A stretch of DNA of 64,000 bases from CAWIJJ01 sp963836405 (GCA_963836405.1 CAWIJL010000018.1:310001-374000); one strand, 5' to 3'. Counted from the first letter of the stretch, positions 18,764-28,039 are shown. The notes: generated by a model not told the origin, from the letters alone. Program-made: numbers and translations.

Positions 18764-19851
18764 TCGCCGGTGGCTTCGTCCGTACTGGGCGTGAACCACC
18801 AGCCCATATCCGCCAGCGCCGTCTGCAAGCGGTGCCGGTAGGTCTTGATAGTCGATATGGCCAGCATCAGCAGGATGATCATCACGGCCGCGACCACCGT
18901 CTGGGGCACGTTCAGGGTGCCCTTCAGGAACCAGAGTCCTTTGCCATAGACCATCTCGATGTGTACCCAGTAGACGAGCAGGGACGTGGTTCCGAGTTGC
19001 CGTACCCAGCTCCAGCCTTGGCCCGCCGCGTAGCGAGTCCACAGGTAGGCGAACGACAGGATCAGCAGAAAAACTCCCAGCTTGGACAGAATCAACCCCG
19101 GGCTGTTCAGCCAGTAGTCGGATTTCGAATAGACCGAGTAGGGGAGACTCGAGAAGTATTGGGAGCCGAGGATCAGCGCGCCCCCCATGAGCGCGCCCCA
19201 CTGCATCACCTTTTCGATGTGCTCGCTGCCCGCCAGGCGGATAATGCTGCCGGCGCTCATGCCGAAGGCGAGAAACGCAGCCCAAGGGAAAAAACCGAAA
19301 TAACGGGCATCGGGAACGATGTACGCTCGGATCATCCACGGGACACCGGACCAGTCGATCTGCGAAACCAGGGGCGCCGCACAGGCGATGCCGAGGCCTA
19401 CGATCGCGCAGAAGCGGGTTCGATCCGCGGTGCGGAACATGGCCAATGGGGAAAGTACCGCGATGGCGAAGCCCATGGCGTTCAGGATGTCGACTTTGAA
19501 CAGGTCCTGCCAAGGGGCGGGAAGGCCAAAAATCCAGAGCTGCACGCGAAAAGCGACGGCGAGGAAGAACAGGTAGCCGGAGCGACGGAAGGCTTCGAAG
19601 ACACGGGTGCGGGGTGCAAGCCCTTTCTTTTCCGTACTATCCATCAGGAACGACAGCGTCACGCCAGTGAGGAACAGAAAGATGGCCGGCGGCATGCCCC
19701 CCACGAACTGGGAGAGCACGTAAGCATCGCCGGAGCGGAGGTCGCCCCGAAGGAACGAATCGAACACGTGACCTTGCAGCATGACGATCGCGCCGATGCC
19801 GCGGGCCCAGTCCAGATATTGGAGCCTGAAGGAGCTCGTCTTGGTCTTCAT
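18760..19851 (-). CDS. DUF1624/heparan-alpha-glucosaminide N-acetyltransferase-like membrane protein
   Basis: A 363-residue membrane protein with about ten hydrophobic segments. The N-terminal LDWARGIGAIVMLQGHVFDS (13-32) is the hallmark of the HGSNAT/DUF1624 acyltransferase family, with the His expected to take part in acyl transfer across the membrane. The C-terminal 15 residues are polar. It follows the LolA-like gene by one base and is probably co-translated. Substrate in bacteria is unknown; modification of a surface glycan is a plausible role. Confidence 0.8.
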   Translation of the reverse strand: MKTKTSSFRLQYLDWARGIGAIVMLQGHVFDSFLRGDLRSGDAYVLSQFVGGMPPAIFLFLTGVTLSFLMDSTEKKGLAPRTRVFEAFRRSGYLFFLAVAFRVQLWIFGLPAPWQDLFKVDILNAMGFAIAVLSPLAMFRTADRTRFCAIVGLGIACAAPLVSQIDWSGVPWMIRAYIVPDARYFGFFPWAAFLAFGMSAGSIIRLAGSEHIEKVMQWGALMGGALILGSQYFSSLPYSVYSKSDYWLNSPGLILSKLGVFLLILSFAYLWTRYAAGQGWSWVRQLGTTSLLVYWVHIEMVYGKGLWFLKGTLNVPQTVVAAVMIILLMLAISTIKTYRHRLQTALADMGWWFTPSTDEATGD

Positions 19852-19852
19852 C

Positions 19853-20530
19853 CTACTTTTGAGGTCTCTCGATCTTGGCGTTCCTGGGTACGTCGAGCTT
19901 GACGGCCGAATCCGCGGGATTGGTGAGCTTGATATCGGTGTAGGTTGCCATCACGTAGTCGCCTCCCCCCTCATGCATTTTCTGCTGCAAAGTAAGGCCC
20001 GTTTCGTCGGAAATCCACAGCTCGATTTTGGGAAAAAGCTTGGACAGCTCCTTGTTCTTCGGAATCAGCACGATACGAGTGGCTTTCTGCCCGGAAACGG
20101 TGTCGGCGCCGCCCAGGCTGGCTGTATAGGCGCGCATGAGATCCCGGGAGTTACTTCCGAAGGCGAGCATCATCAGTTCGTCCCGCATGGCGCCGCTCTT
20201 TCCTAAGTCCCATTCCTGCACAAGGTTGGCTTTGGGGTAGTAAATTTGCGCCTTGTTGCCGCCGATGAACGCTTTGCGCTCGGTAGCGCCCTCGAACTGC
20301 ATCAGAATCCGCAAATCCTTGGGGCTGTAGCGTTTCACCGTAACCCTGCCGGTGTCGGTTTCATCCTCGTTGATCACGTCGGTGTGCTTGACCTGCTTGA
20401 GGTTAGCTGTCAGGCCCTTGAATCCGGGAGCGACCGCGTCCATTTTGGCGAAGGTCGCCTCCAGAGACGGCTCGGCCGCCAAGGCGGGGATTGCCAGCAG
20501 GATTGTGAGCAGGGGGCGAAGCAGATGCAT
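19853..20530 (-). CDS. LolA-like outer-membrane lipoprotein carrier protein
   Basis: A 225-residue periplasmic protein: signal peptide 1-19 (LLAIPALAAE), then the LolA-type half-barrel with alternating strands (VTVKRYSPKDLRILMQF, KAQIYYPKANLVQEW, ISDETGLTLQQKMHEGG). Sequence resembles the LolA-like group of acidobacteria rather than enteric LolA, so it may carry lipoproteins or another lipid. AGGAG lies 9 bases upstream of the ATG. The DUF1624 gene follows by one base; the small membrane protein gene lies 69 bp upstream on the same strand. Confidence 0.75.
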   Translation of the reverse strand: MHLLRPLLTILLAIPALAAEPSLEATFAKMDAVAPGFKGLTANLKQVKHTDVINEDETDTGRVTVKRYSPKDLRILMQFEGATERKAFIGGNKAQIYYPKANLVQEWDLGKSGAMRDELMMLAFGSNSRDLMRAYTASLGGADTVSGQKATRIVLIPKNKELSKLFPKIELWISDETGLTLQQKMHEGGGDYVMATYTDIKLTNPADSAVKLDVPRNAKIERPQK

Positions 20531-20599
20531 CCGGTGTGTCTCCTGTTAGATGTGACGTACCCCGGTTAGGTCGCGAGTACCTGGCTCGCCGGCGGCTTG

Positions 20600-20950
20600 T
20601 CAGGGCCGCGCGAACGCCAGATAGCCTTGCAGTTCCCCTTCCGAATCGAGGATGGGTTCGAGCCGCGTGACGCGCAGGCGGCGATCGCTGGTTCCAGACT
20701 GGAGCCATTGAGTCAATTTGGCAACGCGCTGGTTTTCGGCTATACCGTCCAGCATTTTGGCATCGACATAGAAGGCCGAACTGCCGTTATCGCTCGGCAG
20801 CATGGCCAAGGTGCGGACACTTGGAATGCGCGGCTGGTCCCCGAACCATTCCCGCGGGGTGGCAAAAATGAACGCCAGGATCAGCGCCACCATGACGTCG
20901 TATTGCCAGCTTCCCCGCTTGTAGTCCCAGAGGATGAAGCGCTTCAGCAT
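20600..20950 (-). CDS. Small single-pass membrane protein, function unknown
   Basis: A 116-residue protein with one hydrophobic segment (about 17-33, VMVALILAFIFATP) after a basic N-terminus (MLKRFILWDYKRGSWQ), so the C-terminal domain should face the periplasm. The C-terminal part (VTRLEPILDSEGELQGYLAF) has a mixed alpha/beta pattern. ATG 20950 is preferred because upstream in-frame residues do not look like protein. It sits upstream of the LolA-like gene on the same strand and may belong to the same unit. Family not recognised. Confidence 0.65.
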   Translation of the reverse strand: MLKRFILWDYKRGSWQYDVMVALILAFIFATPREWFGDQPRIPSVRTLAMLPSDNGSSAFYVDAKMLDGIAENQRVAKLTQWLQSGTSDRRLRVTRLEPILDSEGELQGYLAFARP

Positions 20951-21128
20951 AAATAAGCATTTTAGCAGGGGTTCGGCTGAAATCGCGTTCTGAGGATGCT
21001 CCGTCCACCCGAAATGAAGAAGTGCGCCGCCTGTTTGCCCGGCTGGCACTCAAATGCGAACAAAGCCCCGGGTTGCTTAATCGGAGCCGACTGCGTCACA
21101 CTGGAGATGCCTTACGGTCTTGCCGATT

Positions 21129-21752
21129 ATGCCGGAATACTGCACTTGCGGGGCACAGTTGCCGCCGGACGCCCTCTTCTGCCACAAGTGCGGAAAGGCC
21201 CAGCGCGATATTCCCGTTCCCGAGACTCTCCGTGAAGAGCCGGTGACGTTTGTGCCCCCAGTTCCGATGGTTACCGAGCCGGTGGCGCCGCCGCTCACGT
21301 TCCGGAATCCGATCGCGATGAAAATCGCGCTCATGGTGTCGGTGGCGGCCACGGTGCTGATCGCGATCATTCCGTTCGTCAACTGGATTGCCGGCGGTTT
21401 CCTGTCGGTGGTTTTTTACCGGCGCCGGACCGGCAATTTATTGACCGTACGGGCGGGCGTCCGGCTGGGGTGGATTACCGGCTTGTTGATGTTCTGCTTC
21501 TGGACCGTGGTGTTTACGATTCAGCAGGTGCCCGCGGCGCTTTCCGGAAAACTCGGCGGGATGCTCCAGGAGAGCATGCAGAACCTGCCCACTAACGATC
21601 CCGGCGTTCAGCAGATGATGGAGTTTTTCCAGACAGGGCCGGGAATCGCGGCGGTCCTGGTGGTTTCACTGGTGGCGTTCTTCCTCTTCATCACCGGGCT
21701 CAGCATGGCGGGCGGCGCGCTGGGTGCGAAACTGGTGGGCCGCGGAAACTAA
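21129..21752 (+). CDS. Zinc-ribbon membrane protein
   Basis: A 207-residue protein that begins with a short zinc ribbon (C-x-C at about 5-7, CHKCG at about 18-22), then a Pro/Val-rich linker and about four hydrophobic segments (about 66-86, 96-110, 120-140, 175-200). This layout is common in bacterial proteins of unknown function in which the ribbon sits in the cytoplasm. The ATG at 21129 is chosen over a TTG nine bases upstream. Its stop overlaps the convergent EamA gene by 4 bp. Confidence 0.72.
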   Translation: MPEYCTCGAQLPPDALFCHKCGKAQRDIPVPETLREEPVTFVPPVPMVTEPVAPPLTFRNPIAMKIALMVSVAATVLIAIIPFVNWIAGGFLSVVFYRRRTGNLLTVRAGVRLGWITGLLMFCFWTVVFTIQQVPAALSGKLGGMLQESMQNLPTNDPGVQQMMEFFQTGPGIAAVLVVSLVAFFLFITGLSMAGGALGAKLVGRGN

Positions 21753-22651
21753 CGCGCCTGCCGCGGGCGCAACGAATACCGCTTGACGATAGCGACACCC
21801 GCGAAAATCACCAGCATCGCCATCATTTCACGCCGGCCGAAGGGTTCACGGTAGAAAAGCCAGCCGAGCGCGACCGCCACCGTTGCATTGGCATACGGGT
21901 AAACGGAAACAATCGCCACCGGGAGCTTGTCGAGCGCGTAGGCATACGCGCTGTATCCGACAATCGAGCCGAAGAACACCAGGTAAAGCAGCGCCGATAC
22001 GCCGCGAACGCTCCAATGAACGGGGTGCTCGTGCACCACCAGGAGCAGCGGCGCCAGGATCACTCCCGCGGCCAGCTGCTGCACTCCCCCGGCGATGATG
22101 GGGTGGGTTTTGCCCGCTTTCCGGCGCTGGTAAATGGAGCCGAACGACCAGCCCGCCATCCCGATTTGCAGGATCAGGAATCCGCTCAGCAATCCCCGGT
22201 CGATGTGGCCGATGCCGCCTACCGGGGCGAAGAGCAGGCTGGCACCGGCCAGTCCGACCGCCATGCCGCCGATGGTGGGAGCATGCAGCCGTTCCCCTCC
22301 GGGAAGCAGCGCTTCCACTCCCACCATCCAGAACGGCGAGATGGTGATGATCAGCCCTGCGATCCCGCTCGGGATGATGGTTTCCGCAAAGACCAGGGCC
22401 GCATTGCCGATGCCCAGCGTGCAAAACCCGCTGAAGCAGGCCACCGCCAGGTCTTTTCCCCTGGGAAGGTACAGCCCGCGCATCGCGGCAAAGGCAACCA
22501 GAAGGCTGCCCGAGACGATGTAGCGGAGCGATACGAGCTCGAGCGGCGGAAAGGATTCGAGCGACATGCGAATACCCAGGTAGGTGGTGCCCCAGAAGAA
22601 GCACACCGCCACCAGTGCCGCATACGCTTTAAAAAGAGGGTGTCGCCGCAA
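21749..22651 (-). CDS. EamA-family (DMT superfamily) transporter
   Basis: A 300-residue inner-membrane protein with ten hydrophobic segments arranged as two EamA repeats (about 7-140 and 152-290). The first repeat opens with VAVCFFWGTTYLGIRM, the second includes FGSIVGYSAYAYAL and ends with EPFGRREMMAMLVIFAGVAIV, both typical of drug/metabolite exporters. The start codon appears to be TTG at 22651, as no ATG gives a full first segment. Substrate unknown. Confidence 0.88.
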   Translation of the reverse strand: MRRHPLFKAYAALVAVCFFWGTTYLGIRMSLESFPPLELVSLRYIVSGSLLVAFAAMRGLYLPRGKDLAVACFSGFCTLGIGNAALVFAETIIPSGIAGLIITISPFWMVGVEALLPGGERLHAPTIGGMAVGLAGASLLFAPVGGIGHIDRGLLSGFLILQIGMAGWSFGSIYQRRKAGKTHPIIAGGVQQLAAGVILAPLLLVVHEHPVHWSVRGVSALLYLVFFGSIVGYSAYAYALDKLPVAIVSVYPYANATVAVALGWLFYREPFGRREMMAMLVIFAGVAIVKRYSLRPRQAR

Positions 22652-22654
22652 CGT

Positions 22655-24424
22655 TCAGCGTAGCACCCGGTCGGGCGTATCCGCGATTTCATGGGCCCCG
22701 GGCAGGCGGAAGCGGAAGCATGCGCCGCGGACTTCCGCCGATTCCACCCACAGGTCGCCGCCGTGTTCCAGAATGGCCTGGCGGGTGAGTGCCAGCCCGA
22801 GCCCCAGCCCGTTCCGCTTGCCCGCGCTCACGAACGGCTGGAAAAGACGGGAGCGAATTTCCGGCGCGATCCCGGGTCCGGTATCGTGCACGCTGACGAC
22901 GGCGGAATCGCCCTCGATCGCCGCCGAGACGCGCACTTCGCCGCCGTCCGGCATGGCTTCGAGCGCGTTGCCGATCAGGTTCAGGAAGGCGCGTTCGATG
23001 CGGCTGCGCTCGAGCGGCAGCTCGATCTCGGCCGGGATGGTGAGGGTCAGCCGGACGTTTTGCGCTTCGGCCGCCGGAGCGAGCGAGTCGCAGGCAGCAG
23101 CGGCCACCTCCCTAAGGCGGCAGGGTTCGGGCTGCCGGTTTTTGCCGCGAGAGACGTTGAGCAGGTCCTGGAGCAGTTCCTGAATCTTGCGGGAGGCGCG
23201 ATAGATGTTGCCGGCCAGCCGTTTCACATGCGCCGGCGGCAGGTCCCCATCCACCAGCATTTCCGCGCCGCCGTAAATCGCCGCCAGCGGATTGCGAAGG
23301 TCGTGCACGATGGAACTCGAAAGCCTGCCGATGGTCGAAATGCGCTCCTGCCGGATGAGGTCCTCGCGGGCGTGACGGATGGAGGCGCACATGGCATTGA
23401 ATGTTCCGGCGAGGCGTCCCATCTCGTCTTCGCCGTGCACTTCCACTTCGATCTCGTAGTTCTGCCGGGCGATTTCGGCGGCTGCGCGGTCGAGTTGCTT
23501 GACGGGCTCCACGATGCGGCGCGCCAGCAGGTAGGTGAGGCCGAGGCCTCCCGCGATGGCGACCAGCCACAGAACCAGGATGTTGCTGTACAGGCTGGCG
23601 AGGCGCGTGCGGACCCCTTCGAATGAACGCAGAATCAGGATTTTGCCCACCGGCTTGCCGGCCAAGTCCGGCAGCGGCGTTTCCAGGCGCGCGAACTCCT
23701 GCACTCCGTCGCTCACGCGCGCACCGGGTGCGCTGCGCGCGGCATTGCGTACGATGGCTTCGGTGGCCCGGGGGTTCAGCGTGGAGGCGATCACGGCGCC
23801 CGGCGTCACAAAGAGAAACTCGCTGTTGGTGCTCTGCTTCAGGCGCTGGGCGACAAGGGCGTCCACGCGATATCCCGCGACGAGCACATTGAGAAGCGCC
23901 GGCACAGGCGTCGAATCGACATATACGGGTGTGACCGCGATGTGGTATAGCTCGCCGTTCAGGAGCAGAAAGCCGGACGATTGCTTGGGGAACCGGCTGT
24001 AAACTTCGGCCACGACGTCGAGGTTCTTTTCGCGCGCCAAAGGCGTGACGCCGCCGAGCGACGCGATCACCCGTCCCCTGGGGTCGGTCACCAGGAAAAT
24101 TCCGCTGGAATCGGAAATTTTAGACCACAGTTCGCTGGCAGTGTCCTGGATGGTGGCGCGGTCTCCGGTGCTGAACGCCAGGCGCACTTCGCGCATGGCG
24201 CTGAGGATGGTGCTCACGGAAGAAAGCAGTTGGGCGCGCGATTCGATCAGCGAAGTGTAAGCCTGAAAACTGTTGCGCACTTCTTCTTCGAGCGTGCCCG
24301 ACATGGTGGCGCCGATGTGCCGCAGCACAATCTGTCCGGTGATACCGAACAGAACCGTGATCGCCACCGAAGTGGAGAGCATGATCTTGGCCAGCAGGGG
24401 AAGCCTGGAGAAGCGGCGCCGCAT
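22655..24424 (-). CDS. Sensor histidine kinase with extracytoplasmic sensor and HAMP domain
   Basis: A 589-residue membrane kinase. Two membrane segments (about 12-34 and 280-300) flank a roughly 245-residue periplasmic sensor of the double-CACHE type; HAMP follows (about 300-352), then the dimerisation domain with the phosphorylated His in SIVHDLRNPLAAI (about 372) and an ATPase domain with N box NLIGNALEAMPDGG, G1 DTGPGIAPE and G2 GLGLGLALTRQ. ATG 24424 is chosen because upstream residues are antisense to the preceding gene; the gap to that gene is 2 bp. It is the last gene of a five-gene signalling operon that also holds two response regulators. Confidence 0.9.
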   Translation of the reverse strand: MRRRFSRLPLLAKIMLSTSVAITVLFGITGQIVLRHIGATMSGTLEEEVRNSFQAYTSLIESRAQLLSSVSTILSAMREVRLAFSTGDRATIQDTASELWSKISDSSGIFLVTDPRGRVIASLGGVTPLAREKNLDVVAEVYSRFPKQSSGFLLLNGELYHIAVTPVYVDSTPVPALLNVLVAGYRVDALVAQRLKQSTNSEFLFVTPGAVIASTLNPRATEAIVRNAARSAPGARVSDGVQEFARLETPLPDLAGKPVGKILILRSFEGVRTRLASLYSNILVLWLVAIAGGLGLTYLLARRIVEPVKQLDRAAAEIARQNYEIEVEVHGEDEMGRLAGTFNAMCASIRHAREDLIRQERISTIGRLSSSIVHDLRNPLAAIYGGAEMLVDGDLPPAHVKRLAGNIYRASRKIQELLQDLLNVSRGKNRQPEPCRLREVAAAACDSLAPAAEAQNVRLTLTIPAEIELPLERSRIERAFLNLIGNALEAMPDGGEVRVSAAIEGDSAVVSVHDTGPGIAPEIRSRLFQPFVSAGKRNGLGLGLALTRQAILEHGGDLWVESAEVRGACFRFRLPGAHEIADTPDRVLR

Positions 24425-24426
24425 GC

Positions 24427-25155
24427 TTATTTCTGCGCCCCCGGGTAAGAGCCTGCGTTGGGAACGGGAGGATAAGGGTTGCCGTGTTTGTTGACGTGGG
24501 GAACGGCGATGTAGCCGGTCTCGGAAATCGAAATGAGCGGCAGGACCAGGCCGCCGGCGGGTACGGTGATGCGCCGTTCGAGGAACCTGAGATTCTCCGG
24601 CAGGGCGCGCTCGTGAAAGATGTGCAGGTCGTACTCGCCCGCCGGCACGTTGGCGATGGAAAACTTTCCGTTGGAGGGTGTCGCCGCATACCAGGGGGTG
24701 GGGACCACCGCGATGATGGCGCTCATTGTGGGGTGGATATTGCAAAATACCCGAACGATGCCCTCGGTTTTAAAAACTTCGCTGCGCGACGTTCCGGGCG
24801 GATAGAGTCCGACGTCGAAAGGCTGGCCGGAGAAGCTCGAGAACGCGTTATGGAAGATGGGATCGAGATTGGGGAAATCGACGGTGCTGCCGACGGGCAC
24901 GGCCAGCACGTGCGGAAGGAAGTGCCGTCCTTTTTGGCGCATCTGTTCGCGCTTCGGAGCGGCCGGGGCGCCGGTAGCGCCGGCGGGCACCAGCCAGAGC
25001 ACAACTCCGGAGTAGTCCTTATTGCGCCGCACCGACGGATCCGCGGAATTGGTAATCTCCACCGAGCCCGAGACTACCGCCGGCGGCGGCGCGAAGCCGG
25101 CGAAGACCGCTGCCGCCAGCCCGAGGCTAGAAATAGTAAGCCAGTGCCACGTCAT
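24427..25155 (-). CDS. Secreted cupredoxin-like protein with type-1 copper ligand set
   Basis: A 242-residue exported protein (signal peptide about 1-20). Residues about 30-160 form a plastocyanin-like sandwich with the four expected type-1 copper ligands: His 102 in IFHNAF, then Cys 138, His 141 and Met 144 in VFCNIHPTM. A carboxypeptidase-regulatory-like beta domain follows (about 160-215), and the C-terminus is Pro-rich. Related proteins are often annotated as methylamine utilization or plastocyanin-like proteins. The start at ATG 25155 overlaps the porin-like gene by 29 bp. A role in electron transfer or copper sensing at the cell surface is inferred. Confidence 0.8.
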   Translation of the reverse strand: MTWHWLTISSLGLAAAVFAGFAPPPAVVSGSVEITNSADPSVRRNKDYSGVVLWLVPAGATGAPAAPKREQMRQKGRHFLPHVLAVPVGSTVDFPNLDPIFHNAFSSFSGQPFDVGLYPPGTSRSEVFKTEGIVRVFCNIHPTMSAIIAVVPTPWYAATPSNGKFSIANVPAGEYDLHIFHERALPENLRFLERRITVPAGGLVLPLISISETGYIAVPHVNKHGNPYPPVPNAGSYPGAQK

Positions 25156-26494
25156 AGTGATTGTTGATGCGCAGTCGCTGTCCCACATACCAGGTGCGCA
25201 CCTGCGAAACTTCGAAACCGGTCAACACATTGGGCGCGAGATGGTAGTAGACATTGCCGCCGTACTGAAGGTTCCTGCCGATGCGGCCGTAGTAAAGGTC
25301 GCGGTCATCGTCGTCCTGCTGCCCACCGAAAATGTGCAGGTCCACGCGCGGCGCCGCGCGAACCGTCATTTGTCCCCAACCTCCGGTGCTGCGCACGGGA
25401 CGGAGACCGCCCGTCTCCTCCACGGTGAAGCCCTGAAGATAGCCGTTACCCAGCGGGGCGACGTTGCGGCCGGTGTAGAAGGCGCCGGAGAATTCGACCG
25501 GCTGCCAGGGGTTGAAAAACCAATCGGTCGAGAAAATGCTGGAAGGGATCGAAACTCCCGCGACATGTGACATGCTCTTGTGGAACCCGGGGGCGATCTC
25601 GAGACGCCGCCCGTCGGCGAAGCGATGGAACACCTCAAAACGGCCTTCCAGGGCGGGACGGGCGCTTTCAATCGGCCCGGCGAAGGGGCTGCCCGGGTAA
25701 GGAGGCGCTTCACGGGTTTGCAGCACGCCGACCTGCGCCGTGATCCCGGTATTGCGGACGAACGAGAGAGTCTGCTGAAAACGGGCCTGCGGCAGCCACA
25801 GCCACAGGTTACCCGCCCCGGTCAAGGGAGAAATACCGACCTGCGCCAGCGAATCGGGCTCGCGCGGATTGAAGATCGGCTTCTCGACGCCAACCAGGAT
25901 GCCGCGAGTTTTCCAATCGACGGCAATCGACGCGGTCCGCAGGCGCATTGCCGGATTGTTCACGCCAATGAAGAAATCCATGTAGAGGGAGCCGTGCACC
26001 CGTCCGCCCCCCACCGCTTCCGGCCCCCGGTATTCAAGTCCAAGCACTGTCTGCCGGACGGTCGCGCCAGCGCGACCGGTACCCGTGGGCGCGGCTACTA
26101 CCGGATAATCGATGCCGCCCGACTGGCGTGAATTCAGAAACGAGTTAAACAGCGCCATGCCCACGATCCGGATAAGAAATTTTTGCGACGCTTCGACCTT
26201 CGTTTGCGCGATTTCCTCCGCGCGGCGCTCCTGAATCGTGAGCCGTTGTTCCACGGTAACCGGCGCGGCGGGCGGGCCCTCCGGGATGGAAGCGGGCGCT
26301 GCTCCGGCAGTGCCGTCCAGCCGCGCCTGCAGCGCTTTTACCTGTCCGGCGAGCTCGCGATTTTCCCGTTCCAGCCGGTCCAGGCGCTCGAGGATGCGGG
26401 CGAAGTCCGGCTGGGTCTGCGCCATGGCCGCTCCGGCAAAGAGGAGTCCCACCAGCAGCCGCGGACCGCGGGAGCTTTCAGTGTGTTTTGCCAT
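25127..26494 (-). CDS. Outer-membrane beta-barrel protein with N-terminal coiled coil
   Basis: A 455-residue exported protein: signal peptide 1-25 (ending AGAAMAQ), a short coiled coil (about 30-62), a linker and a barrel of alternating strands from about 105 to the end, closing with DVALAYYF; a C-terminal Phe preceded by aromatic residues is the usual signal for Bam insertion. It resembles the DcaP-like trimeric porins, which also have an N-terminal coiled coil. It overlaps the receiver gene by 17 bp and the cupredoxin gene by 29 bp, so all three should be co-translated. Confidence 0.82.
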   Translation of the reverse strand: MAKHTESSRGPRLLVGLLFAGAAMAQTQPDFARILERLDRLERENRELAGQVKALQARLDGTAGAAPASIPEGPPAAPVTVEQRLTIQERRAEEIAQTKVEASQKFLIRIVGMALFNSFLNSRQSGGIDYPVVAAPTGTGRAGATVRQTVLGLEYRGPEAVGGGRVHGSLYMDFFIGVNNPAMRLRTASIAVDWKTRGILVGVEKPIFNPREPDSLAQVGISPLTGAGNLWLWLPQARFQQTLSFVRNTGITAQVGVLQTREAPPYPGSPFAGPIESARPALEGRFEVFHRFADGRRLEIAPGFHKSMSHVAGVSIPSSIFSTDWFFNPWQPVEFSGAFYTGRNVAPLGNGYLQGFTVEETGGLRPVRSTGGWGQMTVRAAPRVDLHIFGGQQDDDDRDLYYGRIGRNLQYGGNVYYHLAPNVLTGFEVSQVRTWYVGQRLRINNHYDVALAYYF

Positions 26495-26900
26495 TGAGAA
26501 TCTGCTCCAGTTTCCGTCGCACTTGCGCGGGCGAGTATGGTTTCGGGAAATAGGCGTCGACGCCCAGCGCGGCGACCCGGTCCGGCGTATTGGGGTCGGT
26601 GTCGGCGCTGATCACGATGATCGGCAGCGCCGAAAACTTTCCATCCTCGCGGAGCCGGCGGATCATCTCGAAGCCGTCCATGCGCGGCATGTTCAGATCC
26701 GTCACGATGACTTCTACGCCGGGCTCGTCCCGGGCCAGAAGCTGCAGCGCCTCGAGCGCGGACGACGCCATCATCACCGAGACTCCCGGAATCCCGAGGA
26801 AAGCGATTTCCAGAGTGGCGGCGTTATTTTCCGAGTCCTCGACAATCAGAACGGTGCGTGCCGGCTGGTTGGAAAGCGCCTCGTCGCTCTCGACAGGCAT
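26478..26900 (-). CDS. Single-domain response regulator (receiver only)
   Basis: A 140-residue CheY-type receiver with the acidic pair ED (about 21-22), the phospho-acceptor Asp 68 in VTDLNMP, the Thr/Ser position in IVISAD and the Lys in FPKPYS. No output domain follows. ATG 26900 is preferred because GGGAG lies nine bases upstream; an in-frame ATG at 26918 would add six residues. It lies between the OmpR regulator and the barrel gene and probably receives phosphate from the kinase at the end of the operon, perhaps as a phosphate sink or relay. Confidence 0.88.
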   Translation of the reverse strand: MPVESDEALSNQPARTVLIVEDSENNAATLEIAFLGIPGVSVMMASSALEALQLLARDEPGVEVIVTDLNMPRMDGFEMIRRLREDGKFSALPIIVISADTDPNTPDRVAALGVDAYFPKPYSPAQVRRKLEQILNGKTH

Positions 26901-26964
26901 CTCGCTATTCTCCCTCATCCCTAATCGAGTAGACGGCGATCCAAGGGTTAAACCTGTAAATTCA

Positions 26965-27639
26965 TTATGGTACGAACCGGTAGCCCACCCCGTGAACGGT
27001 CAGAAAATGGCGCGGAACATTGGGATCCGGCTCGAGTTTCTGGCGCAGTTTCACCACATGCGCGTCCACCGTCCGGGTGTTCGGGAAGAATTCGTAGCCC
27101 CACACCGAATTGAGGATCATGTCCCTGGTGAGCGCCCGGTCCGGGTTCTGCACAAAGTAGCAGAGCAGATTGTACTCGGCCGGAGTGAATTTGAGCTCTT
27201 CGTTCTTGCGGCGAACCAGCCGGCGCTCGAAATCGACTTCGTTGTCGGAGAAATGAACCACCTTGCGGGCGTCCGGAGAGGCGCGCCGCAGCACCGCACG
27301 GATGCGAGCCATCAATTCGCGCGTGCCGAAAGGCTTGACGACGTAATCGTCCGCGCCGATTTCAAGCAGCAGCACCTTGTCCACTTCGTCCCCGACGGCG
27401 CTCAGCACGATGATCGGAGTCTTCACCTGGGCGGACCGCAATTGCTTGCAGATCTCGGTTCCGCTCATGCCCGGGAGGCGCAGGTCGACAAGTACCAGGT
27501 CCGGCTTCAAGGTGACGGCTTTTTCGAAACCCGCCCTGCCATCGCCGGTGAGCACGGCACGGAATCCGTCCTGCTCGAGCATGACCCCGATCGTGTCGCG
27601 CAGGCTCTCATCGTCGTCAATCACGAGAATCGTCTGCAT
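26965..27639 (-). CDS. OmpR/PhoB-family response regulator
   Basis: A 224-residue regulator with a receiver domain (acidic pocket DDD 8-10, phospho-acceptor Asp 52 in VDLRLPG, Lys in VVKPFG) and a C-terminal winged helix (about 128-222) containing FTPAEYNLL and the recognition-helix segment NTRTVDAHVVKLRQKL. It should bind DNA as a dimer when phosphorylated. GGAG lies six bases before the ATG. First of five genes that run to the histidine kinase at 22655. Confidence 0.92.
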   Translation of the reverse strand: MQTILVIDDDESLRDTIGVMLEQDGFRAVLTGDGRAGFEKAVTLKPDLVLVDLRLPGMSGTEICKQLRSAQVKTPIIVLSAVGDEVDKVLLLEIGADDYVVKPFGTRELMARIRAVLRRASPDARKVVHFSDNEVDFERRLVRRKNEELKFTPAEYNLLCYFVQNPDRALTRDMILNSVWGYEFFPNTRTVDAHVVKLRQKLEPDPNVPRHFLTVHGVGYRFVP

Positions 27640-27694
27640 CGGTTTCTCCGATTGTAGCCAATCAGCCAGGAGCGCCCGGCGTAGAGCGCTCCTT

Positions 27695-28039
27695 TTACTT
27701 CACATGGTGGCGGCGTTCCCGGATCACGGTGCCCACCGAGGCGCCCAATACCTGCGCGCCGGGGCTGACGGTGCCGGTTACCTTCACGCGAGATCCGCGG
27801 GACGGGACACCCGTCTGGCTCAACACGTAGATCTTCCCGGTATCGTCTTCCACCTGGTAGCCTCCGGTGCCGAGCACGCCGACGGAATTGGTGACCGTCC
27901 CGGTCACCGTCACGGTGCGATTGCGGTAGCGGGACGGGTCCGCCGTAATGCGTCCGATTTTGACGGAGCCGCAGCCGGCCATCAGGAACGCGCCTGCGAG
28001 TACCGACACGGCAAGGACTTTTCGGGCTTCCATGCGCAT
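27695..28039 (-). CDS. Small OB-fold lipoprotein
   Basis: A 114-residue lipoprotein: the signal MRMEARKVLAVSVLAGAF is followed by the lipobox LMAGC, so Cys 23 should be lipidated. The mature part has a five-strand pattern with TVTVTGTVTNSVGV and SRVKVTGTVSPG, which looks like a small OB-fold such as those of nucleic-acid-binding or stress-response periplasmic proteins. It lies 55 bp upstream of the OmpR regulator on the same strand and is divergent from the Rieske gene. Role unknown. Confidence 0.72.
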   Translation of the reverse strand: MRMEARKVLAVSVLAGAFLMAGCGSVKIGRITADPSRYRNRTVTVTGTVTNSVGVLGTGGYQVEDDTGKIYVLSQTGVPSRGSRVKVTGTVSPGAQVLGASVGTVIRERRHHVK

